NCBI RefSeq assembly: GCF_040219335.1
Contig: NZ_JAVJSQ010000006.1
Coordinates: forward strand, 1-64,000
Reading direction: 5' to 3'
Source: Gimesia sp.
Lineage (GTDB): Bacteria; Planctomycetota; Planctomycetia; Planctomycetales; Planctomycetaceae
Length of the DNA: 64,000 bases
Shown: positions 1 to 8,699 of the stretch, piece after piece
How positions within the stretch are numbered: position 1 is the stretch's first letter
Layout: each line of letters starts with the position of its first letter
Notes under the pieces: generated by a model
Database searches by the model: none
What the model was told of the DNA's origin: nothing
What the model saw: only the letters and a program-made list of their open reading frames with translations
Position numbers and translations under genes: made by a program

Positions 1-342
1 GTTCTGGTGGGTGAGGTGAGATTCCTCATCAGACCTCGGAAGAGCATTTTTGTCACCAGTAATCTGGTGGTCTACAAAAAACAGGAAGACGGCGTAAATA
101 TTCTTTCTGGTGAGAACGAACTTAAGAGCGGAGTTACTAGCCGCCGGTAATCAGTGAGATCATCAAAGTACATCACGGTGGCAAACGCTATTCCGCTCAA
201 ATCAAAGCAGCCGCAGGGCCTTAGCCCCGGTTGAAAAATCAATCCAGAACCAGCCCGCCAACCGCTGAATAGTAGGGTGCGGACCCATGTGTCCGCCCGC
301 CGGGTGACAGGGAGAAAAGACACGATGCGTGTCTGATGCCGT
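1..342. other. Intergenic stretch with small hairpins, no gene seen
   Basis: I find no convincing coding region here; the open frames present start with GTG or lack a ribosome-binding site and show no family resemblance. Two small inverted repeats are visible: CACCAG-TAAT-CTGGTG at 54-69, and GCGGAC-CCATGT-GTCCGC at 279-296. Near 215-233 there is also a GGGC-CTTA-GCCC hairpin. GC-rich short palindromes of this sort are often dispersed intergenic repeats in planctomycete genomes, but each occurs only once in this window, so the repeat status is a guess. Confidence 0.4.
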
Positions 343-639
343 TTACCATTTGGTTACAGAGTACAGACCTGCCAGGATAAACAGAAGAAAAGTCACGATA
401 CGTGCTTTGAAAAGGAAGTTATGCACTGTGACCAGGCCTCTCAATTTCTCATTCGAATCACAACGGGCGAAATCAGAAATCATCGACCATGTTTTCAATT
501 CACGCACATTAAGAAGTTCATCCGACTTACTGATTACCAAGTCTGCATTTCGCGCATGCCGACAGGCGATGGAAAGACAAATCTGGTCAATGACAGTGAA
601 AAGAAAACAAAGTCCAAAGGCAGTCAATGTAAGAAGCAT
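343..639 (-). CDS. Small two-helix membrane protein of unknown function
   Basis: Encodes 98 residues with a hydrophobic segment at each end (about residues 2-24 and 79-96) and a polar, charged middle, so it is probably a two-pass membrane protein with a soluble loop. I do not recognise a family. It is likely real because an AGGAG ribosome-binding site lies about 7 nt before its ATG, and because it follows the secreted protein at 666-1430 on the same strand after 26 nt, suggesting co-transcription. Two overlapping plus-strand frames have no such support. Function unknown. Confidence 0.5.
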   Translation of the reverse strand: MLLTLTAFGLCFLFTVIDQICLSIACRHARNADLVISKSDELLNVRELKTWSMISDFARCDSNEKLRGLVTVHNFLFKARIVTFLLFILAGLYSVTKW

Positions 640-665
640 TGTCTGACTCCTGATACAATCTATCT

Positions 666-1430
666 TTACTGCTGAGCCTTTTTGTTGATGTCACCAAAAA
701 AGTTCCAGGGTTTCTCCACGGCTTTTTTTACCTTTCTGGTCTGGGGATCAATCCAGACCGTCGCGGCAAACTTTTTCGTCTGATCAGTCAAATCAAGTTT
801 CAATAAGCCGGCGTCCCATTGCAGTTTTTTGAGAATCGGGGTGGCACCTTGAGAGCTGAATGCACCATTCGTAAACATCCACGGGTTTTTGATATGCGCC
901 CCCAGCCTGGTTGAATATTCTTTCATCAACAGTTCGCTGGAAGGCAGCGCTGACTGCAGCAATGTGAACCCCGAGATATCCTGTTCAAAACGAGATGTCA
1001 GGTCAGGGGATGCTTTATTGGGATCACGCTGCAGTAAACTCTCGCACCAGTCGATGCGATGGCCTATGAGACTAAAGCCCAGAATCCTCTCGTTCAACTC
1101 CAGATAAGCATCCCGTTCGGGGCCCGCCCAGATCAGGCCTGATTGGGGATCGGAGAAGACAACCACAGGAATAGTCTGCTTTCGGGAGCCATGCTTCAGT
1201 TCATAAACGGCACGTTTTCCTTTGATCATCTCAGGTGACTCAGCACCTGATCGCAGTAATGGGGCCTGTGTATCTTGCCAGTTCACTGTTAGCTTCTTGG
1301 GGACATTCACCGGAAACCCGAGATACTCCTTCGTCGGTGAGTTCTCCTGTTGCGCGAACAGTCGGTCCAGAGGTCCGGCTAATAAGGCCCCCAGAAGAAT
1401 AGACGCACTGAGAAAATGGGAAAAGCTCAT
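666..1430 (-). CDS. Secreted hypothetical protein
   Basis: Encodes 254 residues starting with a Sec-type signal peptide (hydrophobic stretch about residues 4-19, likely cleaved near the LFA-QQ junction at about 25-27). The mature part is soluble, mixed alpha/beta in character, with no cysteine pairs, metal motif or catalytic signature I can name. The ATG is preceded by AGGAG at 9 nt spacing. It lies just upstream of the small membrane protein at 343-639 and probably shares its transcript. Likely exported to the periplasm; function unknown. Confidence 0.7.
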   Translation of the reverse strand: MSFSHFLSASILLGALLAGPLDRLFAQQENSPTKEYLGFPVNVPKKLTVNWQDTQAPLLRSGAESPEMIKGKRAVYELKHGSRKQTIPVVVFSDPQSGLIWAGPERDAYLELNERILGFSLIGHRIDWCESLLQRDPNKASPDLTSRFEQDISGFTLLQSALPSSELLMKEYSTRLGAHIKNPWMFTNGAFSSQGATPILKKLQWDAGLLKLDLTDQTKKFAATVWIDPQTRKVKKAVEKPWNFFGDINKKAQQ

Positions 1431-1521
1431 ACTACTTACTCCTGATAAAACAGGGAGAAATAGAAAACGTGTCAGGCTTCAATAATGGAACCCATCGCAA
1501 GCCTGCGTCCCAATTAGCCCC

Positions 1522-3003
1522 TCAATCAGGCACCACAGCCCCTTTCCAGTTCTTCTTCAGCTGAGCCGACAGTTGTTTCACCACCTGCTTCTGGTCCGGT
1601 TGACCGGCGATGTTCTCGTTCTCGGCGCCGTCCTGCTGATGGTCGTACAATTCGCGGTCGACGACCTTGCCTGACTTGCGGTCCTGCCATTCGGTGTAGC
1701 GGTAGCGATCCGTTTTCATTGAATAACCCATCACGCGTCCCCGTGGATACTGGCTGAAAGCGGCCGGCTTCCAGGGACGCTGCGGGTTGCTTAACAACGG
1801 TTTGAAGCTGGTCCCTTCCAGGTGCGTGGGCAGGGGGAGCCCCGCTAAATCGCAGAGTGTCGGGTAGATATCCACAAACTCCACCAGGGCCTCGCTGGTT
1901 TTTCCCTGCGCCTGCATACCCGGTGCCCGAATAATGAGCGGCACACGGGTGTCGTTTTCAAAGTTCGTATGCTTGCACCAGCCGTTGTGTTCGCCCAGCT
2001 TCCAGCCATGATCGCCCCACAGAATCACAATCGTGTTCTCATCCAGTTCCAGCCGCTGCAGTTCGTCCAGCACTTTACCAATGTTCGCATCAGTGAAACT
2101 GACGCAGGCATAGTAACCGTGCCGCAGCTGGAGTTGCTGCTCATCAGTCAGATCCCCTTTGGCCGGCATGTCAGAATAGTTCCGCAGTTCTCCCCAGTTG
2201 GTCAACGCGATTTTCGGTGCATTCTTAGGCGGGAAGCGGTTCTCCGCCAGTTTGATCTGCCTGCGGTCGTAGAGATCCCAGTACTTCTGCGGCGCCACAA
2301 AGGGGAGGTGCGGCTTCAAAAATCCGACCGCCAGGAAGAACGGCTGCTGACTCTGTTTCAACTCCCGGAGTGATTTAATCGCTCGCTCGGCGATCGCCCC
2401 GTCGCGGTACTGTGCGTCCGGCACATCTGCCATCTCCGTAGCGGGACCCCGCGTCAGCTTAGAACGTTGCCGCCAGTTCATTTTTTTTACGTCGAGTCCT
2501 TTAGTCCGTTCCCGAATTCCCGCCAGCGTCTCAGGCAATTGATATCCTCTGCCTCTGACCGTGGGGTAGGCATCCCATGACGCCTTATCGTTCAGACTCC
2601 CATGATAGATTTTGCCCATCCCGATCGACTTGTAACCATGCTTCATGAACTGCTGCGTCAGCGTCACCACATCGGGCACCGTCTTACGGAAGTGCGTATC
2701 CAGATCGTAGACCTTGGTGGAATCGGGACGCAGCCCGGTCATCAGGCTCGTTCGTGAAGGCGAACAGACCGCCTGCTGGCAATAAGCCCGGTTGAACAGC
2801 AGACCACTGGCCGCCAGCTGATCAATGTGCGGACTCTGAATATGTGACGCACCATAACAGCCCAACTCGGGCCGCAGGTCATCCACGGCAATGAACAGCA
2901 CATTCGGTTTCTCGGCGGCTGTCGAGAGGCGCTGGACCATACCAAAACAGAGGGCAAACAGGCTGAGTAGAAAAAAGGGCCGCAGTCGCATCGAGGTCAT
3001 CAT
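1522..3003 (-). CDS. Secreted sulfatase, iduronate-2-sulfatase-like
   Basis: A formylglycine-dependent sulfatase that would hydrolyse sulfate esters, probably on sulfated polysaccharides outside the cytoplasm. The N-terminus carries a signal peptide (about residues 5-30). The metal-binding DD pair of the alkaline-phosphatase fold follows (about residues 41-42), then the sulfatase signature CSPSR with the cysteine converted to formylglycine at about residue 80, and an MGKIYH segment. Overall layout matches the iduronate-2-sulfatase-like group common in planctomycetes. The open frame extends 26 codons further upstream, but AGGAG sits 7 nt before the ATG at 3003, which I take as the start (493 residues). 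True substrate cannot be read from sequence; a maturase is not in the window. Confidence 0.9.
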   Translation of the reverse strand: MMTSMRLRPFFLLSLFALCFGMVQRLSTAAEKPNVLFIAVDDLRPELGCYGASHIQSPHIDQLAASGLLFNRAYCQQAVCSPSRTSLMTGLRPDSTKVYDLDTHFRKTVPDVVTLTQQFMKHGYKSIGMGKIYHGSLNDKASWDAYPTVRGRGYQLPETLAGIRERTKGLDVKKMNWRQRSKLTRGPATEMADVPDAQYRDGAIAERAIKSLRELKQSQQPFFLAVGFLKPHLPFVAPQKYWDLYDRRQIKLAENRFPPKNAPKIALTNWGELRNYSDMPAKGDLTDEQQLQLRHGYYACVSFTDANIGKVLDELQRLELDENTIVILWGDHGWKLGEHNGWCKHTNFENDTRVPLIIRAPGMQAQGKTSEALVEFVDIYPTLCDLAGLPLPTHLEGTSFKPLLSNPQRPWKPAAFSQYPRGRVMGYSMKTDRYRYTEWQDRKSGKVVDRELYDHQQDGAENENIAGQPDQKQVVKQLSAQLKKNWKGAVVPD

Positions 3004-3279
3004 GGAAGCGCTCCTGGACAGGAAAAAATAATGGATATCTGACGGACATAATATCTCTCTGCCGCGGGGGAAATACAACATCGCGTTCTGAATTCAGTTG
3101 AGTATTTCAAATGAAGCATCTCCCGGAAAGAGGCATTCTCATCTGCTGGAAGACTTAGGGAGCCCGATTTTCATTTCAGGCTGGTTTTGAATAACGCAAT
3201 AAGGTTTAATAAAGGGCAGGGCTGGATGGTAAATCTCCAGAACCTTAAACAGAGCAAGGCATCGACAGACAGGGAGTTT

Positions 3280-4602
3280 ATGAGCACCTCAACGAAACTG
3301 ACGCGACGTGAAATGTTACAACGTTCGGCTCTGGCAGGAGCGGGCCTCTGGCTCGGGGCACACACGGCCCAGGCTGAAAGCACCTCACCCAACGAGAAGC
3401 TCAACATCGCCTGTATCGGTCTGGGGAACCAGGGGAACGCGAACCTGGGGCTGGTCTCCAGCCAGAATATTGTCGGCCTGTGCGACGTCGATTCCGCCCG
3501 CACCGACAAATACCAGGCGAAGTTCCCGAAAGCGAAATCCTTCGCCGATTTTCGCGTCATGCTCGATAAGCTGGAAAACGAGATCGACGCCGTCGTTGTG
3601 ACGACTCCCAACCACACCCACGCCACCATCGCTATCAACGCCATGCGACGCGGCAAACACGTCTACTGCGAAAAGCCGCTGGCCCACTCCATTCATGAAG
3701 TTCGCGAAATGCAGCGCGTGGCCCGTGAGGAAAACGTTGTCACCCAGATGGGCACACAGAACCACGCCGGTGAAAATTACCGGCGGACCGTCGAGCTCAT
3801 TCAATCTGGAGCCATCGGCGATGTGCAGCAGGTCCACGTCTGGTTTGGACGACCGGGAGGCTGGCGGCGTTACAAGCATGTCGTCGATCGTCCTGCAGAA
3901 CCGCAGCCGATTCCTAAAACCCTGAACTGGGATCTCTGGGTCGGTCCGGCGCCGATGCAGAATTTTCATCCCTGTTACCATCCCCACGACTGGCACTACT
4001 GGTGGGACTTCGGCAACGGCACGCTGGGGAACATGGGCTGTCACTACATGGACCTGATTTTCTGGTCGCTGGATCTACAGTATCCCCACGCGGTCGAAAC
4101 CAAAGGACCTGAGCTGCACCCCGACTCCACTCCGTTCTGGCTCGACTGTCACTGGCAGTTCCCGGCTCGGGGATCGAAGCCTCCCGTCGAGGTGATCTGG
4201 TATCACGGACGCAACACCCCGGAACCTGTTCTCGAACTGGGCGGCCCCGAATGGGCGGCGGGAATCCTGTTTGTCGGCACCGATGGCATGCTGGCTGCAG
4301 ATTACGGTAAGCGCGTATTGCTGCCCGAAGAAAAATTCGCCGGCTTCAAAGCACCGCCGAAAACGATTCCACCGGCAATCGGCAATCATCGCCAGGAATG
4401 GTACGAAGCCTGTAAAGGCAACGGCAAAACCAACTGCCACTTCGATTACGCAGCCCCATTAACGGAAACAATCCTGCTGGGCAATCTCGCGTTCCGCGTC
4501 GGCGAGAAAGTGGAATGGGATGCAGAGAAAGGTGCTGCCACGAATACCGACCAGGCCGCGCAATACGTACAACGCGAATACCGCAAAGGATGGACACTCT
4601 AA
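3280..4602 (+). CDS. Gfo/Idh/MocA family oxidoreductase, exported
   Basis: An NAD(P)-dependent oxidoreductase-type protein. The first 32 residues resemble a twin-arginine signal (RR at residues 9-10, hydrophobic AGAGLWLGA stretch, AQA cleavage site). The Rossmann motif GLGNQGN follows at about 47-53 and the family EKP motif lies near residue 127. The C-terminal half is the mixed alpha/beta substrate domain, rich in His, Trp and Tyr. Start chosen at ATG 3280 because AGGGAG lies just upstream; the open frame begins 31 codons earlier. The next gene starts 2 nt after its stop, so the pair is almost certainly translated together. Planctomycetes carry many such exported paralogues, probably acting on sugars or sugar derivatives; the substrate is unknown. 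Confidence 0.9.
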   Translation: MSTSTKLTRREMLQRSALAGAGLWLGAHTAQAESTSPNEKLNIACIGLGNQGNANLGLVSSQNIVGLCDVDSARTDKYQAKFPKAKSFADFRVMLDKLENEIDAVVVTTPNHTHATIAINAMRRGKHVYCEKPLAHSIHEVREMQRVAREENVVTQMGTQNHAGENYRRTVELIQSGAIGDVQQVHVWFGRPGGWRRYKHVVDRPAEPQPIPKTLNWDLWVGPAPMQNFHPCYHPHDWHYWWDFGNGTLGNMGCHYMDLIFWSLDLQYPHAVETKGPELHPDSTPFWLDCHWQFPARGSKPPVEVIWYHGRNTPEPVLELGGPEWAAGILFVGTDGMLAADYGKRVLLPEEKFAGFKAPPKTIPPAIGNHRQEWYEACKGNGKTNCHFDYAAPLTETILLGNLAFRVGEKVEWDAEKGAATNTDQAAQYVQREYRKGWTL

Positions 4603-4603
4603 G

Positions 4604-5863
4604 ATGCCGCTTTATAGATTGAAGTCACACATGAAATCACTACTACGAACTATCGCACTCCTGATGCTGGCACTGTTTGCAGGGACCGAAACATCCCTGT
4701 ATGCAGGTCCCGCCGTCACCCTGGAAGTCAGCGCCGGCAAACACGATCGGCAGCAGACCGTCATCAGTCTCCCCGTACCTGAACCACTTCAGAATCAGAA
4801 ACAGCTGACGCTGGTCCGCCTCGATGACGGCAAGGAAGTTCCGGTTCAGATTGATGCCTCGGGTTCCGAACGGACACTGGTCTGGATTCTCAGCAAACCA
4901 CTGCCCGCAGGCACCTCGCGTCAATATCGCCTCCATGCGGCGCAATTCACAAAGCCTGCCGATCAGGTTACCGTCGTCGATGACGGCAGCCATTTGAATG
5001 TCAAAGTCGCTGACAAGCCGGTGCTGACCTACAATCACGCCATCGTCAAGGCTCCGAAACGGGATGAGTCTTACTACGACAAGAGTGGCTACATTCATCC
5101 GCTCTATACGCCCTCCGGCAAAGTGATTACCGATGACTTCAACCCCGATCATGCCCACCAGCACGGCATCATGTTCTCCTGGCGAAAGATCCTCTTCGAA
5201 GGGCGGGAGAACAACGGTTGGGACCAGAAGTCCAAACTGGGCAAAGTCGCTCACAGCCAGGTCAATTCATTCACCGGCGGTCCTGTGTTCGGCGAAATTG
5301 ATACTTCCATCGAACACATCGACCTCACAAAAAAGACCGGCCCCGTGACGATGCTCAACGAAAACTGGAAGGTCCGCGTCTATGCGCTGGAGAAACAGTT
5401 CCTGTTTGATATCGTTTCTGTGCAGAAGTGTGCGACCGAAAAACCGGTCACCATTGATAAGATCCATTACGGCGGCATGACCATTCGTGGACACGCCGAC
5501 TGGCATACGAATCATGGCTACGATTATCTGACCAGCGAAGGCAAGAACAAGACCAACGGCAACCAGTCGCGGCCACACTGGGTCGAGATGTATGGTCCTC
5601 TGGGCGACGAAACCGCCGGGGTGGCGATTTTCAGTGCACCGACCAATTTCCGGTCGCCGCAACCGGTGCGACTGCATCCCACGATGCCTTATTTCTGTTT
5701 CGCGGTCGCTTCGCTCGATCCCTTTGATATCCAGTCGGGCCAACCCTATGTCTCACGCTATCGGTTCTACGTGCATGACGGTAAGCCCAGCCAGGAAGTG
5801 GATCAACGCTTATGGACTGACCTGGCCGAGCCGCCTGAGGTCAAAGTGATCAGCGGTCCTTAA
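4604..5863 (+). CDS. DUF6807 (PmoA-like) secreted protein
   Basis: A secreted protein of the DUF6807/PmoA-like family. A signal peptide covers about residues 10-33 (the hydrophobic run after MKSLLRT). The conserved core includes a HAHQHGIMFSW segment and a later HADWHTNHGYD-type segment, histidine clusters typical of the family. The start at 4604 lies 2 nt after the upstream oxidoreductase stop; an in-frame ATG at 4631 is an equally good signal-peptide start. The pairing with a Gfo/Idh/MocA protein is a recurrent planctomycete arrangement and suggests a joint role in carbohydrate breakdown, but the biochemical activity is not established. Confidence 0.85.
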   Translation: MPLYRLKSHMKSLLRTIALLMLALFAGTETSLYAGPAVTLEVSAGKHDRQQTVISLPVPEPLQNQKQLTLVRLDDGKEVPVQIDASGSERTLVWILSKPLPAGTSRQYRLHAAQFTKPADQVTVVDDGSHLNVKVADKPVLTYNHAIVKAPKRDESYYDKSGYIHPLYTPSGKVITDDFNPDHAHQHGIMFSWRKILFEGRENNGWDQKSKLGKVAHSQVNSFTGGPVFGEIDTSIEHIDLTKKTGPVTMLNENWKVRVYALEKQFLFDIVSVQKCATEKPVTIDKIHYGGMTIRGHADWHTNHGYDYLTSEGKNKTNGNQSRPHWVEMYGPLGDETAGVAIFSAPTNFRSPQPVRLHPTMPYFCFAVASLDPFDIQSGQPYVSRYRFYVHDGKPSQEVDQRLWTDLAEPPEVKVISGP

Positions 5864-5884
5864 TATTGTTGATCCCATCACGCG

Positions 5885-5920
5885 CATAAAAAACTGGCCC
5901 GAACAGGGATTCGGGCCAGT
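5885..5920 (-). terminator. Rho-independent terminator
   Basis: An 11-bp perfect stem (5893-5903 with 5910-5920, six-base loop) is followed on the minus strand by a run of six T. It lies about 25 nt beyond the stop of the minus-strand gene at 5945-6598 and should end that transcript. Confidence 0.85.
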
Positions 5921-5944
5921 GACGTGACTGAAGTCAGATTGTGA

Positions 5945-6598
5945 CTACTTGATCGACTTGATCATGTTTTCAATCTCTTCTGCGTTGTATTTGTCAGACG
6001 CGATCTGCAGGAACAGGAATGTCGCTCCGGTTTTACCCGGGAAGACACCCATGACCTGGTGAAACCTCTTGTCGTTCTTATCCGTGCCTTCGGCGAACGT
6101 AAATTCGACTTTTTCACCGTTGATTTCGAATTCTTTCTGTTCCGTTTTATCGATCTTCAGTTCCCGCTGGTTCTGATTCTGTTGTTTCAGGTTTTGACGG
6201 AACTCTTGGTTCATGTCGACCATGCCATCGTTTGGCATACCGAAACTCATCAACACCAGGCCGCCATCTTTCTCTTTTTCCTCGTAGATCGCCATCAGGA
6301 TCTTTTTGCCGATCACATCCGCCGACATGCCCATCTGGGGAACGAAATATTCGGGAATGTTGATCGTGGCAATCTCATTCTGGATTTCGGTGATCTCCTG
6401 TTTGTTCTCGGTGACCTTGGCTTTCACATTGCGTACGGCATAAAAGATACCGCCGCAGCAGAGCAACATGCCGATGCCCCCGAGCGCCAGCAGGATGAGC
6501 AGAATCTTGACCCCGGAGCTCATCCCCGGTTTGGGGGGAGCCGAATATTCTTCCGGTTTGAATTGATCATCGTCTGCGTAAAAATTGTCATCGGACAT
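5945..6598 (-). CDS. Membrane-anchored hypothetical protein
   Basis: Encodes 217 residues. A short acidic and proline-containing N-terminal tail (about 1-28) precedes one transmembrane helix (about 29-52, containing a CC pair). The remaining C-terminal domain is soluble, begins with a short coiled-coil-like segment rich in K, E and I, and should face the periplasm. No catalytic motif or known family recognised; the architecture is a common one among planctomycete proteins of unknown function. AAAGGA lies about 9 nt upstream of the ATG. It has its own terminator at 5885-5920, so it appears monocistronic or last in its unit. Confidence 0.7.
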   Translation of the reverse strand: MSDDNFYADDDQFKPEEYSAPPKPGMSSGVKILLILLALGGIGMLLCCGGIFYAVRNVKAKVTENKQEITEIQNEIATINIPEYFVPQMGMSADVIGKKILMAIYEEKEKDGGLVLMSFGMPNDGMVDMNQEFRQNLKQQNQNQRELKIDKTEQKEFEINGEKVEFTFAEGTDKNDKRFHQVMGVFPGKTGATFLFLQIASDKYNAEEIENMIKSIK

Positions 6599-6762
6599 CG
6601 TCGCTTATCCTTTATTCCGGCTGGCGGAGCGAAAACTGTGTCGAAAACAGGCGATATCGAGGGAATACCACAAGGGGGTGACCGCCTGATGACCGTCAGT
6701 CTATAACGAATCGGGCAGGGAAACGAGCGAAATTCAAATCCGGATCACAAAAATCGGGAGAA

Positions 6763-8199
6763 TTATTCCCAGTCCTCGGCTTCCTGTGCCGCCAGACGAC
6801 GCTCTTCGTCACGCCACTGTTTCTGCAGCTTACGACGTTCGCGCTTGCTCAACCCTTTCAGCTGTTCCGGATCATGATTCAGGTCGACGCGCGTTTTCTT
6901 TTTGACCGTCTTAGACCGTTTGCTCGAAGTGGGCTGCTGTTCTGACGGTTGCTCGCCTTGAGACTCCGGTTCGGAAGTTTCATCGACCGTTTCCGATTCT
7001 GGTTCAGGATCGGGCTGTTTCACGGCCTTTTTCTGCGCTGCTTTCTGGGCCGCTTTTTCGGCTGCTGCCTGTTTCGCAGCTTCCTTTTCAGCCACTTTCT
7101 GTGCGGCCTTTTCTTCCGCAGCTGCTTTGGCTGCCTGTTTCTTCTCAGCTGCAGCGGCCGCCTGTTCCTCTTTCAGTTTCGCTTTTTCTGTGCGTTCCTG
7201 TTCCAGACGTACTTTCTCGGCCTGTTTCTGTTCTGCCCGTTCTTTCTGTTGTTGTTCTTTTTCCTGCAGACGTGCTTTCCGCTGCAGAGCCCGGGCAACC
7301 CGTTTCGCTTTGCCGCGAATACGACGTCGATACAGATATCCCTTCGCCGCATGCTTGAAGCGGGAAGGAGCCTTCTCGGGCAGATCCACGGAATGATACA
7401 GCAGATGATGTGTATGCAGCAGCAGGCTGGTAAACAGACACCAGTGAGCGAAGTAAAACAGCCCCGCGTCGATCATGTGATGCCAGGCCTCGCCCGGAAT
7501 CAGGTTATCGGTAAACTGGAAGGTCAGACTCAAAACATAAGTGGCCCCTGCCACAATCAGCAGGTTTAGCCCCGCCCGGTCGCCACGCATTTCCAGGTAC
7601 GCCATTAACGCCACCGTACACCCGAACGCCAGGGCTGGTGCCAGCCAGGCCAGCAGACCCGTATGTGGTCCCCAGTCAAACAACCGCAGTTCAATCACAG
7701 TCTGAGCCCAGACGGTGTGCAGCTGTGTCGTCAGGCACAGTGCGAGTAGAAACAGACCGCAGGCAATCCATTTCCAGAGCCGGTATCGTCCGGAGAAATC
7801 ATGCAGGCTTTGAGTCCGCAGGGATGCGATCAGCAATGCCAGCTGCCCGGTCATGAACAAGAGGCCGCCTCCCAGTACGGGGAGCAGGGGACTCTGTTTC
7901 AGTGACAGCAAGCCAGAGAGCGTTTTTCCTTCCGGCGGAAGTTCTGCCCGATAAAAGTCAGCCGCGATCAGCCCGGAAAAACAGAGCAGTACCGGCAGGT
8001 AATAGAGCGCAAGCTTCCAGCGACGCGGAAAGATCAGTGTCCGTAGCGGATACTGTCCCGCAGCGAAACGATGCGTGCGCGCAAGTCGAGGGGAATCTGA
8101 ATCGTCATTCGCGTTATCGAGCGATTCAGAACATTCCGACGCCAGTCTGCGGCGTCGGCGTTCATCCATGGAACGAGAGCCGGCAAATCCAGTAGACAT
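6763..8199 (-). CDS. Multi-pass membrane protein with TolA-like coiled-coil tail
   Basis: Encodes 478 residues. An Arg-rich cytoplasmic N-terminus is followed by roughly seven hydrophobic segments between residues 60 and 270 (a membrane domain with several His residues in the last helices, HHMIDAG and HTHHLLYHS). After that comes a long charged region (about 280-400) rich in Ala, Lys, Glu and Gln that should form an extended helix or coiled coil resembling TolA domain II in composition only, then an acidic stretch and a basic, helical C-terminus. The low-complexity tail is probably cytoplasmic. I do not recognise the membrane domain. It may scaffold an envelope complex, but that is speculation. 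Confidence 0.65.
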   Translation of the reverse strand: MSTGFAGSRSMDERRRRRLASECSESLDNANDDSDSPRLARTHRFAAGQYPLRTLIFPRRWKLALYYLPVLLCFSGLIAADFYRAELPPEGKTLSGLLSLKQSPLLPVLGGGLLFMTGQLALLIASLRTQSLHDFSGRYRLWKWIACGLFLLALCLTTQLHTVWAQTVIELRLFDWGPHTGLLAWLAPALAFGCTVALMAYLEMRGDRAGLNLLIVAGATYVLSLTFQFTDNLIPGEAWHHMIDAGLFYFAHWCLFTSLLLHTHHLLYHSVDLPEKAPSRFKHAAKGYLYRRRIRGKAKRVARALQRKARLQEKEQQQKERAEQKQAEKVRLEQERTEKAKLKEEQAAAAAEKKQAAKAAAEEKAAQKVAEKEAAKQAAAEKAAQKAAQKKAVKQPDPEPESETVDETSEPESQGEQPSEQQPTSSKRSKTVKKKTRVDLNHDPEQLKGLSKRERRKLQKQWRDEERRLAAQEAEDWE

Positions 8200-8699
8200 T
8201 GATGCTCTTTGTGATCCTTCAACGAGATCTTTGTCGTCTATTACAAGAACAGTGTTGTTGAGAACGATGAGTCACTAAGAGTGACAACGGTCGGCAGAGG
8301 CAGTAATCAATCCTTTGATCGCCAGATCCCCGACATGACCGCATCGATGGTGACTCCATTTTCATCGGTATTCACGAAATTCCGGCACGAGTTCAGATTT
8401 GTAAAACACCGACTGTTGCAGGTGATACTGAAAGCAAATGCCGTGCGTCCGTTTTTATCGCCAGCCGTTTCCTGATGCGAAAACTCTTCCCGAAACCCCC
8501 AGATTACCGCAGTTCTTTCAGAAGGGGGTTTTCACTGGTGTCATGGGGCGGGGAAGATCTGAATCAGGGTAAATACTGATATGGAAATGGTTTAAAAATG
8601 TCCGAGTTTCTCGGTGCTGTTTAGTCCTCAGCCCATTCCACAACAGATATAATGAGGCATCCGCCTCACCAACTTTGCGATTTTTAATAAACGGAGTGA
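8200..8699. other. Divergent intergenic region
   Basis: This lies between two divergently transcribed genes and should hold both promoters. A TATAAT hexamer at about 8648-8653 is a plausible -10 box for the plus-strand gene at 8700, followed immediately by a small hairpin (TGAGGC-ATCC-GCCTCA). A 64-codon plus-strand frame at 8281-8475 has no ribosome-binding site and looks spurious. Confidence 0.35.

Noticed and set aside
3385..4044. Long minus-strand open frame inside the oxidoreductase gene
   Set aside because: Shadow of the real plus-strand gene, whose motifs and ribosome-binding site are clear; the antisense product has no recognisable feature.
6949..7569. Plus-strand frame rich in Phe, Leu and Cys opposite the coiled-coil region
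   Set aside because: The apparent hydrophobic protein is the reverse complement of the Ala/Lys/Glu-rich repeat codons, not a gene.
8281..8475. 64-codon frame in the intergenic region
   Set aside because: No ribosome-binding site, no family resemblance, and it lies where promoters of the divergent genes are expected.
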